This document shows, in pieces, positions 1 through 6,711 of a stretch of 16,113 nucleotides of DNA (within the stretch, counting starts at the first letter, position 1; every line of letters begins with the position of its first letter). This stretch comes from Lachnoclostridium sp. UBA6558 (GTDB lineage Bacteria > Bacillota > Clostridia > Lachnospirales > Lachnospiraceae). Position numbers and translations under genes: made by a program. The notes beneath the pieces are model-generated. The model searched no databases and was not told where the DNA came from. It worked only from the letters and a program-made list of their open reading frames with translations. The stretch is from assembly GCA_002434335.1 (NCBI GenBank), contig DJJW01000043.1, positions 37,255 through 53,367 on the forward strand, in the 5' to 3' direction.

Positions 1-25
1 AGTCCTTCTGCTGCGTTTTTTGCAT
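1..25 (-). CDS. cysW: Sulfate ABC transporter permease CysW, first codons only
   Basis: An ATG with an AAAGGAG ribosome-binding site (34-40) begins 16 bases after the cysT stop and runs off the left edge of the window. Only eight codons are visible (MQKTQQKD). The identity is inferred purely from gene order: sbp-cysT is normally followed by the partner permease cysW. The visible residues alone prove nothing. Confidence 0.6.
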
Positions 26-40
26 TAGGACGGCTCCTTT

Positions 41-871
41 CTATTCCCGGGTGAATTTATTGGCATATACCTGCACGGAGTTAATGGCAAATAAGATAAT
101 AAAGGAAAAGGCCAGCATCACTAAGGCTATGGCATTCGCACCGTCATAGTTGAACTGTTCTAATTTACTCATTATCAGGAGCGGAGCGATCTCTGTCTTA
201 AAGGGTATGTTTCCCGCTATAAAGACAACGCTGCCGTATTCCCCTACAGCTCTTGCAAAAGCAAGGCCGAAACCGGTAAGCAGTGCCGGTCTGATTTCCG
301 GAAATACTATACGAAAGAATATTTTCGCTCTGCTGGCACCAAGAACATTGGCTGCTTCTTCGTACTGGGGGTCCAGATCTTCAAGTACCGGCTGTATGGT
401 TCTTACTACAAAAGGTATTCCTATAAATATCATAGCAACAATGATTCCAAGCTTTGTATAAGATACCTTTATTTCCAATACTCCCAGAAGTTTTCCTATC
501 ATTCCTTTGTCGGAATAAAGGGTAGTAAGGGCGATACCGGCAACTGCTGTGGGCAAAGCAAAGGGTAATTCAATAAGACCGTCTACCAATCTCTTAAAGG
601 GAAATTCATACCGCACAAGTACCCAGGCTAATATCACACCAAAAACTGCATTGATAATTGCGGCAATGAGGGAACAGGAAAAGCTTACTACATAACCGGA
701 GACAATTCGTTTGTCTGTAACCGTATCGATAAAAGTATGTATTCCCATTGTAGAGGCATTAAGTACCAGTGAAGCCATTGGAATCAGTACAACTAAGCTG
801 AGTAAGGTTAAGGTGACTCCCATAGAAATTCCAAATCCAGGGATTACCTGCTTTCTTTTACGACGTTTCAT
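41..871 (-). CDS. cysT: Sulfate/thiosulfate ABC transporter permease CysT
   Basis: Integral membrane subunit that, with CysW and the ATPase CysA, moves sulfate or thiosulfate delivered by the lipoprotein encoded just upstream. It has about six hydrophobic segments and a MetI-type permease core. The EAA loop (EEAANVLGASRAKIFFRIVFP, near residues 171-191) docks the ATPase, and the GEYGSVVFIAGN segment typical of CysT/CysW follows it. The length (276 aa) fits the family. An in-frame ATG at 889 would add six residues but has only a weak upstream site. The ATG at 871 has GGAGG about 11 bases upstream and gives the usual family N-terminus (MKRRKRKQ), so it is preferred. The gene lies immediately after sbp and before cysW, so it is very likely one transcript. 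Confidence 0.9.
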   Translation of the reverse strand: MKRRKRKQVIPGFGISMGVTLTLLSLVVLIPMASLVLNASTMGIHTFIDTVTDKRIVSGYVVSFSCSLIAAIINAVFGVILAWVLVRYEFPFKRLVDGLIELPFALPTAVAGIALTTLYSDKGMIGKLLGVLEIKVSYTKLGIIVAMIFIGIPFVVRTIQPVLEDLDPQYEEAANVLGASRAKIFFRIVFPEIRPALLTGFGLAFARAVGEYGSVVFIAGNIPFKTEIAPLLIMSKLEQFNYDGANAIALVMLAFSFIILFAINSVQVYANKFTRE

Positions 872-899
872 AGGTCTTAAGGCCTCCATTTATTCTTTC

Positions 900-1943
900 T
901 CATTCACCGGTATATATCTGATCAAATATACCACCGTCATCGAAATGTTTTTCCTGTGCCTGCTTCCAACCACCGAATAACGGATCATCAATGGTTAACA
1001 ATTCCAGATCAAGGTTGAAAACAGTATTGAATTCCTTTAATATTTCTGGATTCGCAGGTCTGTAATAGTTCTCTCCGGCAAGCTTCTGACCTGCATCAGA
1101 ATAGAGATATTCAAGGTAAGCTGTAGCAACTTCTCTTGTTCCCCTGTCATCTACCACCTTATCCACAAGGGCTACAGGAGGTTCTGCCAGGATACTTATG
1201 CTTGGTGTAATAATTTCATATTCCTCGGGATGTCCCTTAATAGAAAGATAAGCTTCATTTTCCCAGGCTAAGAGTACATCACCCTGACCATTTTCAACAA
1301 AAGTAGTGGTTGCACCTCTGGCACCGGAATCCAGCACCAATACGTTCTGGAAAAGCTTCTTTATGTAATCCTTTATCTGTGTTTCATCGTGGTTATAGGT
1401 TTTATCAGCATATCCCCAGGCAGCCAGGTAATTCCATCTGGCACCACCGGAGGTCTTAGGATTGGGAGTGATAATTTTAACGTCCTCTCTTATCAGGTCA
1501 TCCCAATCATTTATCTGTTTTGGATTGTCTTTGCGAACCAGGAATACTATAGTCGAAGTATAAGGAGAACTGTTATTTTCAAATTCACTCTGCCATCCGG
1601 CTTCAATAAGTCCGGCTTCTTCTATGGCGGTAATATCATAGCCCAGTGCTAATGTAACAACATCTGCCTCATTACCTTCAATAACAGAACGCGCCTGCTT
1701 TCCAGAGCCTCCATGGGAAGGTACTACAGTAACCTCCTGTCCTGTCTTGTCTTTCCAGTATTTTGCGAATTCTTTGTTATAGGCTTCATAAAACTCTCTG
1801 GTAGGATCGTAAGATACATTCGTAATTTCCACTGATTTTGCACCTGATGCATCTGCATCTTTACTCTTGTCTCCACAACCGGCCAATACCCCCGTTACTA
1901 ATGCCATTGTTAATCCGAAAGTAAACAGTTTTCTGATTTTCAT
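900..1943 (-). CDS. sbp: Sulfate ABC transporter substrate-binding lipoprotein
   Basis: Extracellular sulfate (or thiosulfate) receptor of the CysTWA transporter. The N-terminus is a lipoprotein signal: MKIRKLF, a hydrophobic stretch, then the lipobox LAGC with the lipidated Cys at residue 23. The mature protein shows sulfate-binding family blocks: SYDPTREFYEAYN near residue 44, SHGGSGKQARSV (76-87), ADVVTLALGYD (93-103), NPKTSGGARWNYLAAWGY, and QGDVLLAWENEA. The length of 347 aa is usual. The start is fixed by the GGAGGAAAGGAG site just upstream. It is the first gene of the operon, with cysT following within 30 bases. No riboswitch was recognised in its leader. Whether sulfate or thiosulfate is preferred cannot be read from the sequence. 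Confidence 0.93.
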   Translation of the reverse strand: MKIRKLFTFGLTMALVTGVLAGCGDKSKDADASGAKSVEITNVSYDPTREFYEAYNKEFAKYWKDKTGQEVTVVPSHGGSGKQARSVIEGNEADVVTLALGYDITAIEEAGLIEAGWQSEFENNSSPYTSTIVFLVRKDNPKQINDWDDLIREDVKIITPNPKTSGGARWNYLAAWGYADKTYNHDETQIKDYIKKLFQNVLVLDSGARGATTTFVENGQGDVLLAWENEAYLSIKGHPEEYEIITPSISILAEPPVALVDKVVDDRGTREVATAYLEYLYSDAGQKLAGENYYRPANPEILKEFNTVFNLDLELLTIDDPLFGGWKQAQEKHFDDGGIFDQIYTGE

Positions 1944-2056
1944 AAATACTCCTTTCCTCCTTCATGAAGCCTGCTATTGACTATTGCTGATAAGTCAAAG
2001 ACAACAGCTTCTGGCCAAAATAATTTTCTATTCATATATGATTACTATGATTTATG

Positions 2057-2085
2057 ATTATACTTTAGAAGTAATAGTTATGCAA
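2057..2085 (-). promoter_or_regulatory. Sigma-A-type promoter of the sulfate operon
   Basis: On the minus strand TTGCAT (2080-2085), a 17-base spacer and a perfect TATAAT (2057-2062) precede sbp. The predicted 5' untranslated leader is about 105 bases. It can fold into a stem TTGACT/AGTCAA around 1974-1995, inside an outer GAAGC/GCTTC pairing. No known riboswitch (S-box, T-box) was recognised in it. An AAACGTTT palindrome lies just upstream (about 2100-2107) and could be an operator, but this is speculative. Confidence 0.75.
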
Positions 2086-2156
2086 TACTAAAAAGGTAAA
2101 ACGTTTGCGTAGCTGTTAACATGCATAACTCCTGCATTTTAAAATCTAAGTGATGA

Positions 2157-2205
2157 CAAAAAAGCAGAATCTAAACTATATAATAGTTTAGATTCCGCTT
2201 TTTTT
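2157..2205. terminator. Two-way intrinsic terminator
   Basis: The arms 2163-2179 and 2183-2199 pair over 17 bases with one mismatch around a three-base loop. On the plus strand the hairpin is followed by a run of T (2199-2205). On the minus strand it is followed by six T (complement of 2157-2162). It separates the sulfate operon from transcription arriving from the WYL regulator gene. Confidence 0.85.
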
Positions 2206-2268
2206 CTTTAAAATGAAAATATGTATTAGCATTAACCTTATTTATGTAAATCGTTTTATAATTTATAA

Positions 2269-2535
2269 GACATAGGTAAAAAGCTGGGACCGGACATAAA
2301 TCCAAGACTGCGATATAAACTTTACCGCAGAATTGCCTACGGTTACAAACAATCGCATAGCTTCTGTATTATTTTTTTGTTTGCTATTGTTAAAGCACGT
2401 TGTATCACGTATTTGGCTAAACAATGGTTACAAATATCTGGAATGAACTGCAATATACTATCTGAGCAATTTCCTCAAAATTGCCCTGCTGGCCGTTTAG
2501 CAAAACCCATAGCTTACTGTATATGCGGAGTATAA
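2269..2535 (+). pseudogene. Open frame without start, possible transposase remnant
   Basis: The gene-poor stretch 2206-2513 holds one plus-strand open frame of about 88 codons with no usable start codon and no ribosome-binding site. Part of it reads GP...N.RLRYKLYRRIAYGYK followed by F....FLF. This loosely resembles the last conserved block of ISL3-type transposases (GP..G.NN.IK..KR..YGYRN...F). The remainder matches nothing I recognise, and the frame's end overlaps the 3' end of the WYL gene on the other strand. No inverted repeats of an element were found. It may equally be chance open sequence. Nothing else is evident in the stretch apart from a small GCAATTT/AAATTGC hairpin at 2466-2484. 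Confidence 0.2.
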
Positions 2536-3467
2536 AGTCGTGCGAGATTTTCGATTCTTCGGATTAGTTCATTTCTAACTTCCACAGGTTCTAAACATTC
2601 ACATTTATCACCAAAGCCTAGAATGAGGTTATATCCGGAATCGTCATCAATAAACGGTAACAGGGCTATAAAATGCTCTTCATTAAAAGGAGTAATATTT
2701 TCATTTCCGCAATAATCTATGACCTTATCCCTCGCAGATTCGTGAATGAGTAATTTAACGGTGATTTGCTTTTTATCCATCCTATCTGTAAATTCAGAGA
2801 TTGTAGGCGGCAGTCCATTGGGTAATTCTCGCAATGAAAATAATTCATCAAGAATTTGCAGGTCTGACATTCGTACCAATTTAAACAAACGATATTCATT
2901 TCGGGCTAAGCAAAACCCCAATAGATAGCAACTATGTGCTTTTATCATAACTCTATACGGTTCAACTTTACGCTTACTTATATGTCCTGAACGATTGAAA
3001 TACTCAAAAGAAATCAATTGTTGGTTTTTCACAGCTTCTTTGATTTCAGAAAAATAAGTTTGCAATTTGGGATGTTCTTTCCACGGCTGTAAATCTAATA
3101 AAACTTGATTGGAACGTAGCTCTATTTCATTGGCTTGTTCGGCAGGGATAAGACTTTGTATTTTTGCAGTAGTATTAACTAACTCTTCTCTACTCATGAC
3201 GGCTGAAACACCCTGTAAGCCTCTTAATAAGGCTACGATGTCAGAAACAGAAAATACATTCTTGTCAATTTTATATTTTTCCATAATCTGAAAACCGCCG
3301 TTGACTCCGGTGGTCGAAATGATAGGGATTCCAGACATATCAATTGTTTCTATATCGCGATAGATGGTTCTTAGTGAAACTTCAAATGTTTCTGATAACT
3401 CTCTGGCACTGACTTTTTTCTTTTCAAGTAGCAGTAGAATTATAGATATAAGTCTGTCAATCTTCAT
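2514..3467 (-). CDS. HTH/WYL-domain transcriptional regulator (YafY-like)
   Basis: DNA-binding regulator of the DeoR-like/WYL family. Residues 1-56 form the winged helix (KIDRLISIILLLLEKKKVSA, then the recognition part SLRTIYRDIETI). A ligand-sensing WYL domain follows (around residues 115-190; ISFEYFNRSG, RKVEPYRVMIKAHSCYLLGF), then a C-terminal extension. The frame could be opened 27 codons earlier. However, the likely promoter (3511-3539) lies inside that extension, and an AAAGGAA site precedes the ATG at 3467, so this start is chosen (317 aa). It is divergent from the frameshifted flavin-protein gene, the usual neighbour arrangement for a local regulator. The ligand is unknown. Confidence 0.88.
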   Translation of the reverse strand: MKIDRLISIILLLLEKKKVSARELSETFEVSLRTIYRDIETIDMSGIPIISTTGVNGGFQIMEKYKIDKNVFSVSDIVALLRGLQGVSAVMSREELVNTTAKIQSLIPAEQANEIELRSNQVLLDLQPWKEHPKLQTYFSEIKEAVKNQQLISFEYFNRSGHISKRKVEPYRVMIKAHSCYLLGFCLARNEYRLFKLVRMSDLQILDELFSLRELPNGLPPTISEFTDRMDKKQITVKLLIHESARDKVIDYCGNENITPFNEEHFIALLPFIDDDSGYNLILGFGDKCECLEPVEVRNELIRRIENLARLYTPHIQ

Positions 3468-3510
3468 TTTTAATTCCTTTCGCTGAACACGAAAATGGTT
3501 ATTTTCATTT

Positions 3511-3539
3511 ATTTTAAAACACTGACATAATGCTGTCAA
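3511..3539 (-). promoter_or_regulatory. Promoter of the WYL regulator
   Basis: TTGACA (3534-3539), 17-base spacer and TAAAAT (3511-3516) on the minus strand. This places transcription start near 3504, downstream of the earliest possible start codon, and supports the ATG at 3467. Confidence 0.75.
3523..3538. promoter_or_regulatory. Candidate operator palindrome
   Basis: TGACA-N6-TGTCA, a perfect five-base inverted repeat overlapping the -35 box and spacer of the WYL gene promoter. It sits in the region shared with the divergent flavin-protein gene. The placement suggests autoregulation or joint control by the WYL protein. This is inference; no binding data are available. Confidence 0.45.
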
Positions 3540-3589
3540 GGTTACCATGCTAGTCTAATAGCATAATAATCACAAGGAGGTAGACCAGT

Positions 3590-4017
3590 ATGGATTATAC
3601 TGAAAAATATCAGGAAATTGTTCAAAAGCATTTTCTATCGCGTTAGCAACATCGGTTGACAACAAGGCGAATGTCCGTTGTGTATCGAGTTGTTTTAATC
3701 CGGACAACCCCAATGTTATTTACTTTTCTACTAACAAAAATATGCCAAAGGTAGTTGAATTTGCAAAAAATAATGAGGTCGCTTTCACAACTGTTCCTGC
3801 ACCTGCCGATGGACATATTCATGTTCGTAGCCAAAAGTCAACCGTTCGTAAGAGCGACTTTAACATTGATGAATTAAAGGACATGTTTATAAAGCAGATT
3901 CCAGGCTTCGAAAGAACATTAGAAATGGCAGGTAAGTTTTTAGATGTGTATGAAATTCATGTTAAAGAAGCAATTGTTGTGTTAGGACCTATGCAGACAG
4001 GAACGGTTACATTCTAA
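3590..4017 (+). pseudogene. Pyridoxamine 5'-phosphate oxidase-family protein, frameshifted
   Basis: The gene starts at ATG 3590 after a strong AAGGAGG (3574-3580) and reads MDYTEKYQEIVQKHFL before stopping at TAG 3644-3646. The rest of the protein continues from 3640 in the next frame: ALATSVDNKANVRCVS, FNPDNPNVIYFSTN, VVEFAKNNEVAFTTVP, then KSDFNIDELKDMFIKQIPGF and DVYEIHVKEAIV. Joined by one added base near 3638-3640 the product is about 142 aa, the normal size of these small FMN-binding split-barrel proteins. Because both halves are well preserved, the break is recent or a sequencing error. An independent start at 3742 would lack the N-terminal third. It is divergent from the WYL regulator, which probably controls it. 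Confidence 0.85.
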
Positions 4018-4111
4018 CTGTGCTAATCTATAGAAAGAACCGTTGTCAGGCAGTAGAAATAGTAAGCTGTAGCCCTATACAAAATATATTTTAAGTAAAA
4101 TAGTAGCTTAT

Positions 4112-4138
4112 GACACATAATTTCATGCTGTCTTTTTT
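4112..4138 (+). terminator. Weak terminator-like hairpin
   Basis: GACACAT (4112-4118) can pair with ATG-C-TGTC (4125-4132) with one bulged base, followed by six T. It would end the flavin-protein transcript. The stem is short, so support is modest. The same stretch resembles a stretched version of the palindrome at 3523-3538. Confidence 0.35.
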
Positions 4139-4191
4139 CTTAATCTAACCGGTAAAATAAGAATATCGCATAAAGGCTAAGGTGATTGACT

Positions 4192-4407
4192 ATGAAAAAA
4201 ATAAAGGTATGTAAACGCTGTTCTAATATCAACAAGGATGAGATTGCAGCATATGCAAAAGAGAATAATTGTCACTTGGAATTTGGTTGCGTGAGTAGAT
4301 GTAAAAAAAAGTACCCTGAGTTAAGAGATAAATTTTTTGGACGTATTGATGGAAACATTACGATATGTGATTCCAAAGAAGATTTTTTCTGTCAGATGAA
4401 GCAATAA
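4192..4407 (+). CDS. Small cysteine-rich DUF1450-like protein
   Basis: A 71-residue protein with CKRC at the N-terminus and a CVSRC pair in the middle (GCVSRCKKKYPEL), plus three further Cys counting the C-terminal ICDSKEDFFCQ. The pattern C-x2-C ... GC-x3-C resembles DUF1450/YuzB-type thioredoxin-fold proteins of Firmicutes, whose role is unknown. The paired cysteines suggest metal or thiol chemistry, but this is inference. A TTG at 4186 could add two residues. The ATG at 4192 sits six bases after AAGGTGA and is preferred. It lies downstream of the frameshifted flavin protein on the same strand with its own terminator, and may be a separate unit. Confidence 0.7.
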   Translation: MKKIKVCKRCSNINKDEIAAYAKENNCHLEFGCVSRCKKKYPELRDKFFGRIDGNITICDSKEDFFCQMKQ

Positions 4408-4435
4408 AGTTATTTGCTAAAATTGAATAGGGAGA

Positions 4436-4482
4436 ATTAAAAACTGCTGCACGACGGTAAAAAAAACGTCGTACAGCAGTTT
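4436..4482. terminator. Two-way intrinsic terminator
   Basis: The arms 4441-4456 and 4467-4482 (AAACTGCTG.ACGACG and its complement) pair over 16 bases with one mismatch around a ten-base A-rich loop. The T run is clearer on the minus strand (complement of 4439-4443). It lies between converging genes, so it can end both the small cysteine-rich gene and the LacI gene. Confidence 0.75.
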
Positions 4483-4501
4483 ATTGCTTTTGTTTATTAT
4501 G

Positions 4502-4550
4502 GCGGTATTGGAATAGGGGGTTCTTATGTATTCCAAACCGCTATTTCTTT
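4502..4550 (+). terminator. Second hairpin, possible backup terminator
   Basis: GCGGTATTGGAATA (4502-4515) pairs with TATTCCAAACCGC (4529-4541) with a single bulged A. A T-rich tail (TATTTCTTTTT) follows on the plus strand. It stands in tandem with the hairpin at 4441-4482. Nothing else is seen between 4483 and the LacI gene. Confidence 0.5.
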
Positions 4551-4637
4551 TTGGTAAAGTGTCGGCATCTAACTGCAGCTACTGGATATAGCAGAAGTTT
4601 GTTCTTTTATAAACTAATAAACAAGCTTTACACGTTC

Positions 4638-5657
4638 TTAAATATACTTTGCAACACTCTCTCTGATTGCTAATTTATAGGGAAGAAATATTTTCATGGG
4701 TAATTTGTGATTTTTATTCATGCGGTTGACAAGTGTCTGCACAGCAATATTACCCAATTCGGATTTGGGCATTCCAATGGTGGTCAGCATTGGAGACACA
4801 TATCCTGCAAGCTCAATATCATCCATACCGATAACAGATATATCATCTGGAATCTTTATGCCTGCTTCTGTAAAACGGCGGATCGCTGCAATTGCTGTAA
4901 CGTCTGTAGCACAGAATACTGCGGTGGGTAATGGTTTCGCTTTCTTTAACAGCATATCTGCACCTTGATATCCACCGGCTCCGTTCTGAGGGCAGGAACA
5001 GACGATGCTGTTGTCATATTCCAGCTTCTTTTTTGACGCAATATTTATGTATGCATTATAGCGGGCTTCATTAACCGTTTCACCGATATAACCTATTCTT
5101 TTATGTCCGCATTGGATTAAATAATTAAGGGCCTCACGGGTCGCTTCATAACCATCACAAATTACCTGATCCAGATCGGCATCTATTACATTACGGCCAA
5201 CATAAACGATGTTTTTATAATGTGATTTCAAGAATTTAATCGTTCCCATTTCAAAACGTCCAATAACAATTGCACCATCTGTTTTTACAGATTCAATTTT
5301 CTTGAGCAGGTCCAGATTGGTTATATCCAACACCGAATAGGATAAAGAAATCACATAACCTAAGCTGAGGGCTTTTTGCTCCACAGCCCGGGCAACCTGC
5401 GCAAAAAATGGATTATCTTCTAAATTCCTGGTTCTTCCAAGGATACAGGTTATTGTTAAGGGTACTTTCACTTTATTATTTTTGTTCTGCTTTAACTCGA
5501 TGGCTGTCTGATTCGGGACATATTCCGTCTCCCTGATGATTTCCCACACTTTATCACGTATTTCCTTACGCGCAAAATTACCATCCTCTGAATTAATAAT
5601 ACGGGAAACGGTGGAAACTGATACACCTGCACGCTTTGCAATTTCCTTTAGTGTCAT
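4638..5657 (-). CDS. LacI/GalR-family transcriptional regulator
   Basis: Sugar-type repressor of 339 aa. Residues 2-22 form the LacI helix-turn-helix (TLKEIAKRAGVSVSTVSRII), followed by the hinge region up to about residue 60. A periplasmic-binding-protein-like ligand domain comes next, with typical blocks such as QCGHKRIGYIGE, AVFCATDVTAIAAIRRFTEAGIKIPDDISV (read in pieces) and GMDDIELAGYVSPMLTTI. The start has GAGGAGGT upstream (5671-5678). The effector cannot be deduced. It resembles the galactose-operon repressor type, but no sugar-use genes lie nearby, so it is an orphan here and its targets are probably elsewhere. It is transcribed from the consensus promoter at 5756-5784. Confidence 0.93.
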   Translation of the reverse strand: MTLKEIAKRAGVSVSTVSRIINSEDGNFARKEIRDKVWEIIRETEYVPNQTAIELKQNKNNKVKVPLTITCILGRTRNLEDNPFFAQVARAVEQKALSLGYVISLSYSVLDITNLDLLKKIESVKTDGAIVIGRFEMGTIKFLKSHYKNIVYVGRNVIDADLDQVICDGYEATREALNYLIQCGHKRIGYIGETVNEARYNAYINIASKKKLEYDNSIVCSCPQNGAGGYQGADMLLKKAKPLPTAVFCATDVTAIAAIRRFTEAGIKIPDDISVIGMDDIELAGYVSPMLTTIGMPKSELGNIAVQTLVNRMNKNHKLPMKIFLPYKLAIRESVAKYI

Positions 5658-5755
5658 AATGAAAGACCTCCTCTATAACAGCTAGCAAGTATTTTGTATT
5701 TACTAAATTAACAGCTTACAGATTGGATATGAATCATTGAATTATGTTATTCGAG

Positions 5756-5784
5756 ATTATACACAGTATATCCTATAATGTCAA
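5756..5784 (-). promoter_or_regulatory. Consensus promoter of the LacI gene
   Basis: A perfect TTGACA (5779-5784), 17-base spacer and perfect TATAAT (5756-5761) on the minus strand, about 90 bases before the start codon. A full-consensus promoter for a repressor implies that something restrains it, such as autorepression, but I could not assign a clear operator. Confidence 0.8.
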
Positions 5785-5905
5785 TATGAATATAGAGAAT
5801 TCGAATATATCAGCATAAGTCCTTTAAGTTTTTGACAATAATTAAGCAATTACACAGACCACAGAATTAATTATATCAGTTTAGTTTTGGAATATTTTTT
5901 GAATG

Positions 5906-5934
5906 TTGCATTAACTGTGCACCAGTTATATAAA
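5906..5934 (+). promoter_or_regulatory. Promoter with palindromic spacer, no gene downstream
   Basis: TTGCAT (5906-5911) and TATAAA (5929-5934) are separated by exactly 17 bases. The spacer itself is the perfect inverted repeat TAACTG-TGCAC-CAGTTA (5912-5928). Such a placement suggests a repressor or activator site between the two boxes. It points towards a stretch with no start codon that ends at a terminator. Confidence 0.5.
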
Positions 5935-5940
5935 AGACTT

Positions 5941-6080
5941 ATTTGGCTTGAAGCCATCCTCTATACCTGTTTCAACAATAGAGAATAAGTAAAAGTAGAA
6001 ATAGAAGAAAAAGATTAATAATTTGATTAAACTTTATTCTAAAATTACAAAAAAGGTTCCTTACCAAGAACCTTTTTTAG
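5941..6080 (+). ncRNA. Candidate small non-coding RNA
   Basis: Predicted from a promoter (5906-5934) and an intrinsic terminator (6049-6078) that bracket about 140 bases. No ATG lies on the plus strand before the terminator and there is no ribosome-binding site, so a peptide is unlikely. The predicted RNA starts with a TGGCT-TGA-AGCCA hairpin (5944-5956), then a CTCTAT/ATAGAG stem (5959-5983), then a purine-rich single-stranded stretch, then the terminator hairpin. This is the layout of many trans-acting small RNAs. It rests on sequence only. The terminator could simply belong to the gene at 6110-6697 on the other strand. Confidence 0.35.
6049..6078. terminator. Two-way intrinsic terminator
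   Basis: AAAAAAGGTTC (6049-6059) pairs with GAACCTTTTTT (6068-6078) around an eight-base loop. The A and T runs make it functional in both directions. It ends the protease operon on the minus strand and the candidate small RNA on the plus strand. Confidence 0.85.
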
Positions 6081-6109
6081 TAACTAACTAATCTATCCTA
6101 TTAAAAAAT

Positions 6110-6697
6110 TTAATTATTTATATACTTTGAAAAAATATCGAATACTTGATCTAAGTTATCTGCAGAAATCTTGTTATTGCTCTTGCTTTCTGAGATATTA
6201 TCTATGATTTCATCATATGAATCATTATAAGTAATTATTTTTCCATTACTCTCTTCAAATATTCCTTGGTTTCCACCCAAAATATAATATGTGTTATTTT
6301 CATAGTCTTTATCTAACACCAGAACATATTCTTTTCCTGCTTCAATTAGTTTGCTATCATTAAGTTGAATTATTTTGATAACTTTATTATCAATACCTTG
6401 TATACTTTCTTCAATATTAAATTCAGTAACTGTACCTAATTTTCTATATTCAATTACTGATCCTGCAGTCCCTTTGACAACTAAACCAGATGCTGCTGCT
6501 AATTCATTTAAAGTGTTATAACCATCAACATATACTGCAGATATATTGCTTTTATTTCCGATTACATTATTATCTTTAGCTGCATTAATATTAAATGAAT
6601 TTTCATTAATTTCTTCATTATTTCTGTTAAAATTAAAAACCATTACCAATGCCAAAATACTTAAAGATATAGATAAAATTATAAATTTTCTAGCCAT
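6110..6697 (-). CDS. Membrane-anchored extracellular protein of unknown function
   Basis: A protein of 195 aa. Basic residues (MARK) and one hydrophobic segment (FIILSISLSILALVMVFNF) form an uncleaved anchor or signal. The rest is a polar, acidic extracellular domain. Its pattern GLVVKGTAGSVIEY, VTEFNIEESIQGIDNKVIKI and AGKEYVLVLDKD..NNTYYILGG resembles small beta-barrel exported proteins of Firmicutes often left unnamed. I know no function for them. The start is the ATG at 6697 after AAGGAGAG. It begins 14 bases after the metalloprotease stop, so the two are surely co-transcribed. A role as partner, anchor or inhibitor of that protease is an inference from position only. The gene is markedly AT-rich. 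Confidence 0.8.
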   Translation of the reverse strand: MARKFIILSISLSILALVMVFNFNRNNEEINENSFNINAAKDNNVIGNKSNISAVYVDGYNTLNELAAASGLVVKGTAGSVIEYRKLGTVTEFNIEESIQGIDNKVIKIIQLNDSKLIEAGKEYVLVLDKDYENNTYYILGGNQGIFEESNGKIITYNDSYDEIIDNISESKSNNKISADNLDQVFDIFSKYINN

Positions 6698-6711
6698 AAT
6701 CTCTCTCCTTA

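Noticed and set aside
1939..2031. 31-codon frame in the sbp leader whose TGA overlaps the sbp ATG
   Set aside because: It starts at an ATG without any ribosome-binding site, contains no Cys or Met cluster, and an open frame of this length is expected by chance.
1944..2056. S-box or other sulfur riboswitch before sbp
   Set aside because: Hairpins can be drawn, but no conserved SAM-riboswitch motif and no terminator lie between promoter and gene.
2466..2484. GCAATTT/AAATTGC hairpin as terminator of the WYL gene
   Set aside because: The stem is short, lacks GC content and has no T run on either strand; the hairpin at 2163-2199 is a far better terminator.
3643..3834. 63-codon minus-strand frame inside the flavin-protein gene
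   Set aside because: It is antisense to clearly conserved coding sequence, with no start signals.
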